DNA from: Luzula sylvatica
Taxonomy: Eukaryota > Streptophyta > Magnoliopsida > Poales > Juncaceae
Length of the DNA: 64,000 nt
Assembly: GCA_946800325.1 (NCBI GenBank)
Contig: OX326959.1
Coordinates: 32,869,027-32,933,026, forward strand
Direction of reading: 5' to 3'
In this document: positions 20,701 to 34,100 of the stretch, piece by piece
Layout: the number at the start of each line of letters is the position of its first letter
How positions within the stretch are numbered: position 1 is the stretch's first letter
The notes under the pieces: model-generated
Databases searched by the model: none
The model's input: only the letters and a program-made list of their open reading frames with translations
Told to the model about the DNA's origin: nothing
Translations under genes and position numbers: made by a program

Positions 20701-23700
20701 TTTGCATTTTTGAGAATATTTTCGAAAAACTTGAAACTAGTGTGTGTTAGTCTTCAATTATAGAGTATTTTGAGTACCACACAAAAATTGAGTATTTTGC
20801 TTTTGTTACACTTCAATTTTAACATTTTTTGAAAAAATATCATAATTGAATTTTTTGAAGGTGTAAGACTTCTGTTTTTGCATTTTTTAGATTTTTTTGA
20901 AAAAATTGAAATTTGTGTATGTTAGTCTTCAATTACGGAGTATTTTGAGTACGACATGAAAATTGTGTATTTTGCTTGTATTACATTTCAATTTAAACAT
21001 TTAAAAAAAAATAACATTATTGAATTTTTTGAAGGTGTTAGACCTCTGTTTTTGCATTTTTAAGAATTTTTAGAAAAAATTGAAACTTGTGTGTGTTAGT
21101 GTTCAATTACAGAGTATTTTGAGTACGACACGAAAATTGAGTATTTTGCTTTTGTTACACTTCAATTTTCACATTTTTTGAAAAAATATTACAATTGAAT
21201 TTTTTGAAGGTGTTAGACTTTTGGTTTTGCATTCTTAAAATTTTTTTGAAAAAATTGAAATTTGTGTATGTTAGCCTTCAATTACGGAGTATTTTGAGTA
21301 TGACATGAAAATTGAATATTTTGCTTGTGATACACTTCAATTTGAACATTTAAAAAAAAATATCATAATATAATTTATTGAAGGAGTTAGACTTCTGTTT
21401 TTGTATTTTTAAGATTTTTTTGAAAAAATTGAAATTTGTGTATGTTAGTCTTCAATTACGGAGAATTTAGAGTACGACATGCAAATTGAATATTTTGCTT
21501 GTATTACATTTCATTTTAAACATTTAAAAAGAAATATCATAATTGAATTTTTTGAAGTTGTTAGACTTCTGGATTTGCATTTTTAAGATTTCTTTGAAAA
21601 AATTGAAATTTGTGTATGCTAGTCTTCAATTACGGAGTATTTTGAGTACGACATGAAAATTGTGTATTTTTCTTGTGTTACACTTCAATTTTAATATTTT
21701 TTAAAAAAATATCATAATTGAATTTTTTGAAGGTGTTAGACTTCTCTTTTTGCATTTTTCAAAAAATTTGGAAAAAATTGAAATTTGCGTATGTTAGTCT
21801 TCAATTACGGAGTATTTTGAGTACGACATGAAAATTGAGTGTTTTGCTTGTATTACATTTCAATTTAAATATTTTTAAAAAAAAATATCATAATTGAATT
21901 TTTTGAAGGTGTTCGACTTCTGGTTTTGCATTTTTAAGAATTTTTAGAATAAATTGAAACTTGTGTGTGTTAGTCTTCAATTATAGAGTATTTTGAGTAC
22001 GACATGAAAATTGATTATTTTTCTTGTATTACATTTCAATTTTAACATATTTTTAAAAAATATCATAATTGAATTTTCTGAAGGTGTTAGAGTTTTGTTT
22101 TTGCATTCTTAAGAAGTTTTTGAAAAAATTGAAATTTGTGTATATTAGCCTTCAATTACGGAGTATTTTGAGTAAGACATGGAAATTGAATATTTTTCTT
22201 GTGCTACACTTCAATTTTAACATTTTTTTAAAAAATATCATAATATAATTTTTTGAAGGTGTCAGACTTCTGTTTTTGCATTTTCAAAATTTTTTTGAAA
22301 AAATTAAAATTTGTGTATGTTAGTCTTCAATTACGGAGTACTTTGAGTACGAAATGAAAATTGAGTATTTTGCTTGTATTACATTTCAATTTTAACATTT
22401 TTTAAAAATATATCATAATTGATTTTTTTGAAGGTGTTAGACCTCTGTTTTTGCATTTTTAAGAATATTTTGAAAAAATTGAAACTTTTGTGTGTTAGTC
22501 TTCAATTACAGAGTATTTTGAGTACGACACGAAAATTGAGTATTTTTCTTGTGTTACACTTCAATTTTAACATTTTTTTAAAAAATATCATAATTAATTT
22601 TTTTGAAGTTGTTAGACTTCTGTTTTTGCATTTTTCAAAATAATTGGAAAAAATTGAAATTTGTGTATGTTAGTCTTCAATTACGGAGTATTTTGAGTAC
22701 GGCACGAAAATTGAGTATTTTTCTTGTATTACATTTCAATTTTAACGTTTTTTCAAAAATACCATAATTGAATTTTTTGAAGGTGTTATTAGACCTCTGT
22801 TTTTGCAGTTTTAAGGATTTTTTGAAAAAATTGAAACTTGTGTTTGTTAGTCTTCAATTACAGAGTATTTTGAGTACGACACCAAAATTGAGTATTTTTC
22901 TTTTGTTACACTTCAATTTTTACATTTTTTGATAAAATATCATAATTGAATTTTTTGAAGGTGTTAGACTCCTAGTTTTGCATTTTTAATATTTTTGTGA
23001 AAAAATTGAAATTTGTGTATGTGAGTCTTCCATTACGGAGTATTTTGAGTACGACATGAAAATTGAGTATTTTGCTTGTATTACATTTCAATTTTAACAT
23101 TTTAAAAAAAAATATCATAAATGAATTTTTTGAAGGTGTTAGACCTCTAATTTTTGCATTTTTAAGAATATTTTCGAAAAACTTGAAACTAGTGTGTGTT
23201 AGTCTTCAATTATAGAGTATTTTGAGTACCACACAAAAATTGAGTATTTTGCTTTTGTTACACTTCGATTTTAACATTTTTTGAAAAAATATCATATTGA
23301 ATTTTTTGAAGGTGTAAGACTTCTGTTTTTGCATTTTTTAGATTTTATTGAAAAAATTGAAATTTGTGTATGTTAGTCTTCAATTGCGGAGTATTTTGAG
23401 TACGACATGAAAATTGTGTATTTTGCTTGTATTACATTTCAATTTAAACATTTAAAAAAAATAACATTATTGAATTTTTTGAAGGTGTTAGACCTCTGTT
23501 TTTGCATTTTTAAGAATTTTTAGAAAAAATTGATACTTGTGTGTGTTAGTGTTCAATTACAGTGTATTTTGAGTACGACACGAAAATTGAGTGTTTTGCT
23601 TGTATTACATTTCAATTTAAATATTTTTTAAAAAAAATATCGTAATTGAATTTTTTGAAGGTGTTAGACTTCTGTTTTTGCATTTTTAAGAAATTTTGGA

Positions 23701-25650
23701 AAAAATTTAAATTTGTGTATGTTAGTCTTCAATTACGGAGTATTTGGAGTACGACATGAAAATTGAGTATTTTACTTGTATTCCATTTAAATTTTAACAT
23801 TTTAAAAAAAAATATCATGATAGAATTTTTTGAAGGTGTTCGACTTCTGTTTTGGCATTTTTCAGAAAATTTGGAAAAAACTGAAATTTGTGTATGTTAG
23901 TCTTCAATTACGGAGTATTTGAAGTACGACATGAAAATTGAGAATTTTTCTTGTATTACATTTCAAATTTAAAATTTAAAAAAAAAATATCATAATTGAA
24001 TTTTTTGAAGGTGTTAGACTTCTGTTTTTGCATTTTTAAGAATTTTTTGAAAAAATTGAAATTTGTGTGTGTTAGTCTTCAATTACATAATATCTTGAGT
24101 ACGACACGAAAATTGAGTATTTTGCTCTTGTTACACTTCAATTTTAACATTTTTTTCAAAAATATCATAATTGAATTTTTTGAAGGTGTTAGACTTCTGT
24201 TTTTGCATTTTTCAGAAATTTTGGAAAAAATTGAAATTTGTGTATGGCAGTCTTCAATTACGGAGTATTTTGAGTACGACATGAAAATTGAGTATTTTTC
24301 TTGCATTACATTTCAATTTTAACATTTAAAAAAAAAATATCATGATGGAATTTTTTGAAGGTGTTAGACTTCTGTTTTTGAATTTTTCAGAAAATTTGGA
24401 AAAAATTGAAATTTGTGTATGTTAGTCTTCAATTACGGAGTATTTTAAGTACGACATGAAAATTGAGTATTTTGCTTGTATTACATTTCAATTTAAACAT
24501 TTAAAAAAAAAATATCATAATTGAATTTTTTGAAGGTGTTAGACTTCTGTTTTTGCATTGTTAAGAATTTTTTGAAAAAATTGAAATTTGAGTGTGTTAG
24601 TCTTCAATTACGCAGTATCTTGAGTACGACACGAAAATTGAGTATTTTGCTTTTGTTACATTTCAATTTTAACATTTTTTGAAAAAATATCATATGAAAT
24701 TTTTGAAGGTGTTATACTTTTGTTTTTGCATTTTTAAGAAATTTTGGAAAAAATTAAAATTTGTGTATGTTAGTCTACAATTACGGAGTATTTTGAGTAC
24801 GACATGAAAATTGAGTATTTTGCTTGCATTACATTTCAATTTTAAAATTAAAAAAAAAATATCATGATAGAATTTTTTGCATTTTTCAGAAAATTGAGTA
24901 TTTTGCTTTTGTTACATTTCAATTTTAACATTTTTTGAAAAAATATCATATGAAATTTTTGAAGGTGTTATACTTTTGTTTTTGCATTTTTCAGAAAATT
25001 TGGAAAAAATTGAAATTTGTGTATGTTAGTCTTCAATTACGGAGTATTTCAAGTACGACATGAAAATTGAGTATTTTGCTTGTATTACATTTCAATTTTA
25101 ACATTTAAAAAAAATATATCATAAGTGAATTTTTTGAAGGTGTTAGACTTCTGTTTTTGCATTTTTAAGAATTTTTTGAAAAAATTGAAATTTGTGTGTG
25201 TTAGTCTTTAATTCCACGGTATCTTGAGTACGACAAGAAAATTGAGTATTTTGCTTTTGTTACACTTACATTTTAACATTTTAAAAAAAAATATCATAAT
25301 TGAATTTTTTGAAGGTGTTAGACTTCTGTTTTTGCATTTTTGAGAAATTTTGGAAAAAATTAAAAATTGTGTATGTTAGTCTTCAATTACGGAGTATTTT
25401 GAGTACGACATGAAAATTGAGTATTTTGCTTGCATTACATTTCAATTTTAAAATTAAAAAAAAATATCATGATAGAATTTTTTGAAGGTGTTAGACTTCT
25501 GTTTTTGCATTTTTCAGAAAATTTGGAAAAAATTGAAATTTGTGTATGTTAGTCTTCAATTACGGAGTATTTTAAGTACGACATGAAAATTGAGTATTTT
25601 GCTTGTATTACATTTCAATTTTAATATTTAAAAAAAAAATATCATAATTG
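8760..25650 (+). repeat. Satellite block with AGACCTCTG variants
   Basis: Typical monomers show GAGTACGACATG. Marker variants include AGACCTCTG, a TTA insertion giving GGTGTTATTAGACC (11011, 13494, 18228, 20331, 22782), and TTTTCGAAAAACTTGAAACT (about 13875, 18613, 20712, 23168). The markers recur at 12- and 14-monomer spacing, indicating higher-order repeats. Short monomers of about 146-150 bp begin at 8703, 10428 and 10577. Confidence 0.7.
18050..22014 (+). repeat. 12-monomer higher-order repeat, two units
   Basis: Sequence from about 18050 repeats with an offset near 2100 bp. Marker pairs are 18228/20331 (GGTGTTATTAGACC), 18613/20712 (TTTTCGAAAAACTTG) and 19362/21462 (GAGAATTTAGAGTACGACAT, then GCAAATTG). 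TTCTCTTTTTGC is a further pair at about 19642/21742. Similarity at this register ends near 22014, where the second unit switches to another monomer type. Confidence 0.7.
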
Positions 25651-28600
25651 AATTTTTTGAAGGTGTTATACTTCTGTTTTTGCATTTTTAAGAATTTTTT
25701 CAAAAAATTGAAATTTGTGTGTGTTAGTCTTCAATTACACAGTATCTTGAGTACGACACGAAAATTGAGTATTTTTCTTTTGTTACACTTCAATTTCAAC
25801 ATTTTTTGAAAAAATATCATAATTGAATTTTTTGAAGGTGTTAGACTTCTGTTTTTCCATTTTTCAGAAATTTTGGAAAAAATTGAAATTTGTGTTTGTT
25901 AGTCTTCTATTACGGAGTATTTTAAGTACGACATGAAAATTGAGTATTTTGCTTGTGTTACACTTCAATATTAATATTTTTTTTAAACCATATCATAATT
26001 GAATTTTCTGAAGGTGATAGACTTCTGCTTTTGAATTTTTAAGAAATATTGGAAAATAAGGAAATTTGTGTATGTTTGTCTTCAATTACGGACTATTTTG
26101 AGTTCGACATGAAAATTGAATATTTTCCTTGTGTTACACTTCAATTTTAATATTTTAAAAAAAAATATCATAATTGAATTTTTTGAAGTTGTTAGACTTC
26201 AGTTTTTGCATTTTTCAGAAATTTTGGAAAAAATTTAAATTTATGTATGTTAGTCTTCAATTTCGGAGTATTTTGAGTACGACATGAAAATTGTGTATTT
26301 TTCTTGTATTACATTCCAATTTAATCATTTTAAAAAAAAATATAATAATTTAAATTTTTGAAGGTGTTGGACTTCTGGTTTTGCATTTTGAAGATTTTTT
26401 AGAAAAAATTTAAATCTGTGTATGTTAGTCTTCAATTACGGAGTATTTCGAGTACGACATGCAAATTGAGTATTTTGGTTGTATTACATTTCAATTTTAA
26501 AATTAAAAAAAAAATATCATAATTGAATTTTTTGAAGGTGTTAGACTTCTGTTTTTGCATTTTAAAGAATTTTAAAAAAAAATTGAAACTTGTGTGTGTT
26601 AGTCTTCAATTACAGAGTATTTTGAGTATGACACAAAAATTGTGTATTTTGCTTTTGTTACACTTCAATTTTAACATTTTTTGAAAAAATATCATAATTG
26701 AATTTTTTTTGAAGGTGTTAGACTTCTGTTTTAGCATTTTTCTGAAAATTTGGAAAAAATTGAAATTTGTGTATGTTAGTCTTCAATTATGGAGTATTTT
26801 AAGTACGACATGAAAATTGAGTATTTTGCTTGTATTAAATTTCAAATTTAACCTTTTTAAAAAAAATATCATAATTGAATTTTTTGAAGGTGTTAGACTT
26901 CTGTTTTTGCATTTTTAAGAATTTTTTGAAAAAATTGAAATTTCTGTGTGTTAGTCTTCAATTACACAGTATCTTGAGTACGACACGAAAATTGAGTATT
27001 TTGCTTTGGTTACACTTCAATTTTAACATTTTTTGAAAAAATATCTTAATTGAATTTTTGGAGGGTGTTAGACTTCTGTTTTTGCATTTTTAAGAAATTT
27101 TGGAAAAAATTAAAATTTGTGTATGTTAGTCTTCAATTACGGAGTATTTTGAGTACGGCATGAAAATTGAGTATTTTGCTTGCATTACATTTTAATTTTA
27201 AAATTTAAAAAAAAAATATCATGATAGATTTTTTTGAAGGTGTTAGACTTCTGTTTTTGCATTTTTCATAAAATTTGGAAAAAATTGAAATTTGCGCATG
27301 TTAGTCTTCAATTACGGAGTATTTTAAGTACGATATGAAAATTGAGTATTTTGCTTGTATTATATTTCAATTTTAAAATTTTAAAAAAAAATATCATAAT
27401 TGAATTTTTTTGAAGGTGTTAGACTTCTGTTTTTGCATTTTTAAGAATTTTTTGAAAAAATTGAAATTTTTGTGTGTTAGTCTTCAATTACACAGTATCT
27501 TGAGTACGACACGAAAATTGAGTATTTTGCTTTTGTTACACTTCAATTTTAACATTTTTAAAAAAAATATCATAATTTAATTTTTTGAAGGAGTTAGACT
27601 TCGGTTTTTGCATTTTTAAGAAATTTTGGAAAAAATTAAAATTTTTGTATGTTAGTCTTCAATTACGGAGTATTTTGAGTACGACATGAAAATTGAGTAT
27701 TTTGCTTGCATTACATTTCAATTTTAAAATTTAAAAAAAAAATATCATGATAGAATTTTTTGAAGGTGTTAGACTTCTGTTTTTGCATTTTTCAGAAAAT
27801 TTGGAAAAAATTGAAATTTGTGTATGTTAGTCTTCAATTACGGAGTATTTTAAGTACGACATGAAAATTGAGTTTTTTGCTTGTATTACATTTCAATTTT
27901 AACATTTAAAAAAAAATATCATAATTGAATTTTTTGAAGGTGTTAGACTTCTGTTTTTGCATTTTTATGAATTTTTTCAAAAAATTGAAATTTGTGTGTG
28001 TTAGTCTTCAATTACACAGTATCTTGAGTACGACACGAAAATTGAGTATTTTGCTTTTGTTACACTTCAATTTCAACATTTTTTGAAAAAATATCATAAT
28101 TGAATTTTTTGAAGGTGTTAGACTTCTGTTTTTCCATTTTTCAGAAATTTTGGAAAAAATTGAAATTTGTGTTTGTTAGTCTTCTATTACGGAGTATTTT
28201 AAGTACGACATGAAAATTGAGTATTTTGCTTGTGTTACACTTCAATATTAAATTTTTTTTTAAACCATATCATAATTGAATTTTCTGAAGGTGATAGACT
28301 TCTGCTTTTGCATTTTTCAGAAATATAGGAAAATATTGAAATTTGTGTATGTTTGTCTTCAATTACGGAGTATTTTGAGTACGACATGAAAATTTAATAT
28401 TTTCCTTGTGTTACACTTCAATTTTAACATTTTTAAAAAAAAATATCATAACTGAATTTTTTGAAGTTGTTAGACTTCAATTTTTGCATTTTTCAGAAAT
28501 TTTGTAAAAAATTTAAATTTATGTATGTTAGTCTTAAATTTCGGAGTATTTTGAGTACGACATGAAAATTGTGTATTTTTCTTGTATTACATTTCAATTT

Positions 28601-29560
28601 TATCATTTTAAAAAAAAATATAATAATTGAAATTTTTGAAGGTGTTGGACTTCTGGTTTTGCATTTTTAAGATTTTTTAGAAAAAATTTAAATCTGTGTA
28701 TGTTAGTCTTCAATTACGGAGTATTTTGAGTACGACATGCAAATTGAGTATTTTGATTGTATTACATTTCAATTTTAAAATTTAAAAAAAAAATATCATA
28801 ATTGAATTTTTTGAAGGTGTTAGACTTCTGTTTTAGCATTTTAAAGAATTTTTAAAAAAAATTGAAACTTGTGTGTGTTAGTCTTCAATTACAGAGTATT
28901 TTGAGTATGACACAAAAATTGTGTATTTTGCTTTTGTTACACTTCAATTTTAACTTTTTTTGAAAAATATCAAAATTTAATTTTTTTTTGAAGGTGTTAG
29001 ACTTCTGTTTTTGCATTTTTCAGAAAATTTGGAAAAAATTGAAATTTGTGTATGTTAGTCTTCAATTATGGAGTATTTTAAGTACGACATGAAAATTGAG
29101 TATTTTGCTTGTATTACATTTCAAATTTAACATTTTTAAAAAAAATATCATAATTGAATTTTTTGAAGGTGTTAGACTTATATTTTTGCATTTTTAAGAA
29201 TTTTTTGAAAAAATTGAAATTTCTGTGTGTTAGTCTTCAATTACACAATATCTTGAGTACGACACGAAAATTGAGTATTTTGCTTTGGTTACACTTCAAA
29301 TTTAACATTTTTTGAAAAAATATCTTAATTGAATTTTTTAAGGGTGTTAGACTTCTGTTCTTGCATTTTTAAGAAATTTTGGAAAAAATTAAAATTTTTG
29401 TATGTTAGTCTTCAATTACAGAGTATTTTGAGTACGGCATGAAAATTGAGTATTTTGCTTGCATTACATTTTAATTTTATAATTAAAAAAAAAAATATCA
29501 TGATAGATTATTTTGAAGGTGTTAGACTTATGTTTTTGCATTTTTCAGAATTTTTTGAAA
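25650..29560 (+). repeat. 13-monomer higher-order repeat, about 1.7 units
   Basis: Markers recur at ~2277 bp: a run of T then AAACCATATCATAATTG at about 25980 and 28255, and TTCTGCTTTTG at 26032 and 28307. Further markers are GACATGCAAATTGAG at about 26456 and 28735, and a lengthened T-run before GAAGGTG at 26705 and 28985. 2277 bp equals 13 monomers. Confidence 0.65.
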
Positions 29561-31129
29561 AAATTGAAATTTTTGTGTGTTCGTCTTCATTTACACAGTA
29601 TCTTGAGTACGACACGAAAATTGAGTTTTTTTGCTTTTGTTACACTTAAATTTTAACATTTTTTGCAAAAACATCATAATTGAATTTTTTTGAAGGAGTT
29701 AGACTTCTGTTTTTGCATTTTTCAGAAATTTTGAAAAAAATTGAAATTTGTGTATGGCAGTCTTCAATTACGGAGTATTTTGAGTACGACATGAAAATTG
29801 AGTATTTTGCTTGCATTACATTTAAATTTTAATATTTAAAAAAAAATATCATGATAGATTTTTTTGTAGGTGTTAGACTTCTGTTTTTGCATTTTTCAGA
29901 AAATTTGGAAAAAATTGAAATTTGTGTATGTTAGTCTTCAATTTCGGAATATTTTGAGTACGACATGGAAATTGTGTATTTTTCTTGTATTACATTTCAA
30001 TTTTATCATTTTTTAAAAAAATATCATAATTGAAATTTTTGAAGGTGTTAGATTTCTGGTTTTGCATTTTTAAGATTTTTTAGAAAAAATTTAAATCTAT
30101 GTATGTCTTCAATTACGGAGTATTTTGAGTACGACATGAAAATTGAGTATTTTGGTTGTATTACATTTCAATTTAAATATTTTAGAAAAAAAATATCATA
30201 ATTGAATGTTTTGAAGGTGTTAGACTTCTGGTTTCGCATTTTAATGAATTTTTAAAAAAAATTGAAACTTGTGTGTGTTAGTCTTCAATTACAGAGTATT
30301 TTGAGTATGACACAAAAATTGAGTATTTTTCTTTTGTTACACTTCAATTTTAACATTTTTTGAAAAAATATCATAAATGAATTTTTTTTAAGGTGTTAGA
30401 CTTCTGTTTTTGCATTTTTCAGAAAATTTGGAAAAAATTGAAATTTGTGTATGTTAGTCTTCAATTACGGAGTATTTTAAGTACGACATGAAAATTGAGT
30501 ATTTTGCTTGTATTACATTTCAATTTTAAAATTAAAAAAAAAAATATCATAATTGGATTTTTTGAGGGTGTTAGAGTTCTGTTTTTGCATTTTTAAGAAT
30601 TTTTTGAAAAAATAGAAATTTGTGTGTGTTAGTCTTCAATTCCACAGTATCTTGAGTACGACACGAAAATTGAGTATTTTGCTTTTGTTACACTTCAATT
30701 TTAACATTTTTTGCAAAAATATCATAATTGAATTTTTTGAAGGTGTTAGACTTTTGTTTTTGCAGTTTTAAGAAATGTTGGAAAAAATTAAAATTTTTGT
30801 ATGTTAGTCTTCAATTACGGAGTATTTTGAGTACGACATGAAAATTGAGTATTTTGCTTGCTTTACATTTCAATTTTAAAATTAAAAAAAAAATATCATG
30901 ATAGAATTTTTTCAAAGTGTTAGACTTCTGTTTTTGCATTTTTAAGAAATTTTGGAAAAAATTAAAATTTGTGTATGTTAGTCTTCAATTAAGGAGTATT
31001 TTGAGTACGACATGAAAATTGAGTATTTTGCTTGCATTACATTTCAATTTTAAAATTGAAAAAAAAATATCATGATAGAATTTTTTGAAGGTGTTAGACT
31101 TCTGTTTTTGCATTTTTCAGAAAATTTGG

Positions 31130-34100
31130 AAAAAATTGAAATTTGTGAATGTTAGTCTTCAATTACGGAGTATTTTAAGCACGATATGAAAATTGAGTAT
31201 TTTGCTTGTATTACATTTCAATTTTAACATTTTAAAAAAAATATCATAATTGAATTTTTTGAAGGTGTTAGACTTCTGTTTTTGCATTTTTAAGAATTTT
31301 TTCAAAAAATTGAAATATGTGTGTGTTAGTCTTCAATTACACAGTATCTTGAGTACGACACGAAAATTGAGTATTTTGCTTTTGTTACACTTCAATTTCA
31401 ACATTTTTTGAAAAAATATAACAATTAAATTTTTTGAAGGTGTTGGACTTCTGTTTTTCCATTTTTCAGAAATTTTGGAAAAAATTGAAATTTGTATATG
31501 TTAGTCTTCAATTACGGAGTATTTTAAGCACGACATGAAAATTGAGTATTTTGCTTGTGTTACACTTCAATATTAATATTTTTTTAAACAATATCATAAT
31601 TGAATTTTCTGAAGGTGATAGACTTCTGTTTTTGCATTTTTCAGAAATTTTGGAAAAAATTGAAATTTGTGTATGTTTGTCTTCAATTGCAGAGTATTTT
31701 GAGTACGACATGAAAATTGAATATTTTGCTTGTGTTACACTTCAATTTTAACACTTTTCAAAAAAATATCTTAATTGAATTTTTTGAAGTTGTTAGACTT
31801 CAGTTTTTGCATTTTTCAGAAATTTTGGAAAAAATTGAAATTTATGTATGTTAGTCTTCAATTTCGGAATATTTTGAGTACGACATGAAAATTGTGTATT
31901 TTTCTTGTATTACATTTCAATTTTATCATTTTTAAAAAATATATCATAATTGAAATTTTTGAAGGTATTAGACTTCTGTTTTTGCATTTTTAAGAATTTT
32001 TTCTAAAAATTGAAATTTGTGTGTGTTAGTCTTCAATTACACATTATCTTGATTACGACACGAAAATTGAGTATTTTGCTTTTGTTACACTTCAATTTCA
32101 ACATTTTTTGAAAAAATATCATAATTGAATTTTTTGAAGGTGTTACACTTCTGTTTTTCCATTTTTCAGAAATTTTGGAAAAAATTGAAATTTGTGTTTG
32201 TTAGTCTTCAATTACGGAGTATTTTAAGTACGACATGAAAATTGAGTATTTTTCTTGTGTTACACTTCAGTATTAATATTTTATTTAAACAATATTATAA
32301 TTGAATTTTCTGAAGGTGATAGACTTCTGTTTTTGCATTTTTCAAAAATTTTGGAAAAAATTAAAATTTGTGTATGTTTGTCTTCAATTACGGAGTATTT
32401 TGAGTACGACATGAAAATTGAGTATTTTACTTGCATTACATTTCAATTTTAAAATAAAAAAAATATCATGACAGAATTTTTTGAAGGTGTTAGACTTATG
32501 TTTTTGCATTTTTCAGAAAATTTGGAAAAAATTGAAATCTGTGTATGTTAGTCTTCAATTACGGAGTATTTTAAGTACGACATGAAAATTGAGTATTTTG
32601 CTTGTATTACATTTCAATTTTAAAATTTAAAAAAAATATATCATAATTGGATTTTTTGAAGGTGTTAGACTTCTGTTTTTGCATTTTTAAGAATTTTTTG
32701 AAAAAATTGAAATTTTTGTGTGTTAGTTTTCAATTACACAGTATCTTGAGTACGACACGAAAATTGAGTATTTTGCTTTTGTTACACTTCAATTTTAACA
32801 TTTTTTGCAAAAATATCATAATTGAATTTTTTGAAGGTGTTAGACTTTTGTTTTTGCATTTTTAAGAAATTTTGGAAAAAATTAAAATTTGTGTATGTTA
32901 GTCTTCAATTACGGAGTATTTTGAGTACGACATGAAAATTGAGTATTTTGCTTGCTTTACATTTCAATTTTAAAATTAAAAAAAAAAATATCATGATAGA
33001 ATTTTTTGAAGGAGTGAGACTTCTGTTTTTGCATTTTTAAGAAATTTTGGAAAAAATTAAAATTTGTGTATGTTAGTCTTCAATTAAGGAGTATTTTGAG
33101 TACGACATGAAAATTGAGTATTTTGCTTGCATTACATTTCAATTTAAAAATTTAAAAAAAATATATCATGATAGAATTTTTTGAAGGTGTTAGACTTCTG
33201 TTTTTGCATTTTTCAGAAAATTTGGAAAAAATTGAAATTTGTGTATGTTAGTCTTCAATTACGGAGTATTTTAAGCACGACATGAAAATTGAGTATTTTG
33301 CTTGTATTACATTTCAATTTTAACATTTAAAAAAAAATATCATAATTGAATTTTTTGAAGGTGGTAGACTTCTGTTTTTGCATTTTTAAGAATTTTTTCA
33401 AAAAATTGAAATTTGTGTGTGTTAGTCTTCAATTACACAGTATCTTGAGTACGACACGAAAATTGAGTATTTTACTTTTGTTACACTTCAATTTCAACAT
33501 TTTTTGACAAAATATCATAATTGAATTTTTTGAAGGTGTTAGACTTCTGTTTTTCCATTTTTCAGAAATATTGGAAAAAATTGAAATTTGTGTTTGTTAG
33601 TCTTCAATTACGGAGTATTTTAAGTACGACATGAAAATTTAGTATTTTGCTTGTGTTACATTTCAATATTAATATTTTTTTAAACAATATCATAATTGTA
33701 TTTTCTGAAGGTGATAGACTTCTGTTTTTGCATTTTTCAGAAATTTTAGAAAAAATTGAAATTTGTGTATGTTTGTCTTCAATTACAGAGTATTTTGAGT
33801 ACGACATGAAAATTGAATATTTTTCTTGTGTTACACTTCAATTTTAATATTTTTTAAAAAAATATCATAATTGAATTTTTTGAAGTTGTTAGACTTCAGT
33901 TTTTGTCTTTTCCAGAAATTTTGGAAAAAATTGAAATTTATGTATGTTAGTCTTCAATTTCGGAATATTTTGATTACGACATGAAAATTGTGTATTTTTC
34001 TTGTATTACATTTCAATTTTATCATTTTTAAAAAATATATCATAATTGAAAATTTTGAAGGTGTTAGACTTCTGGTTTTGCATTTTTTTTAAGATTTTTT

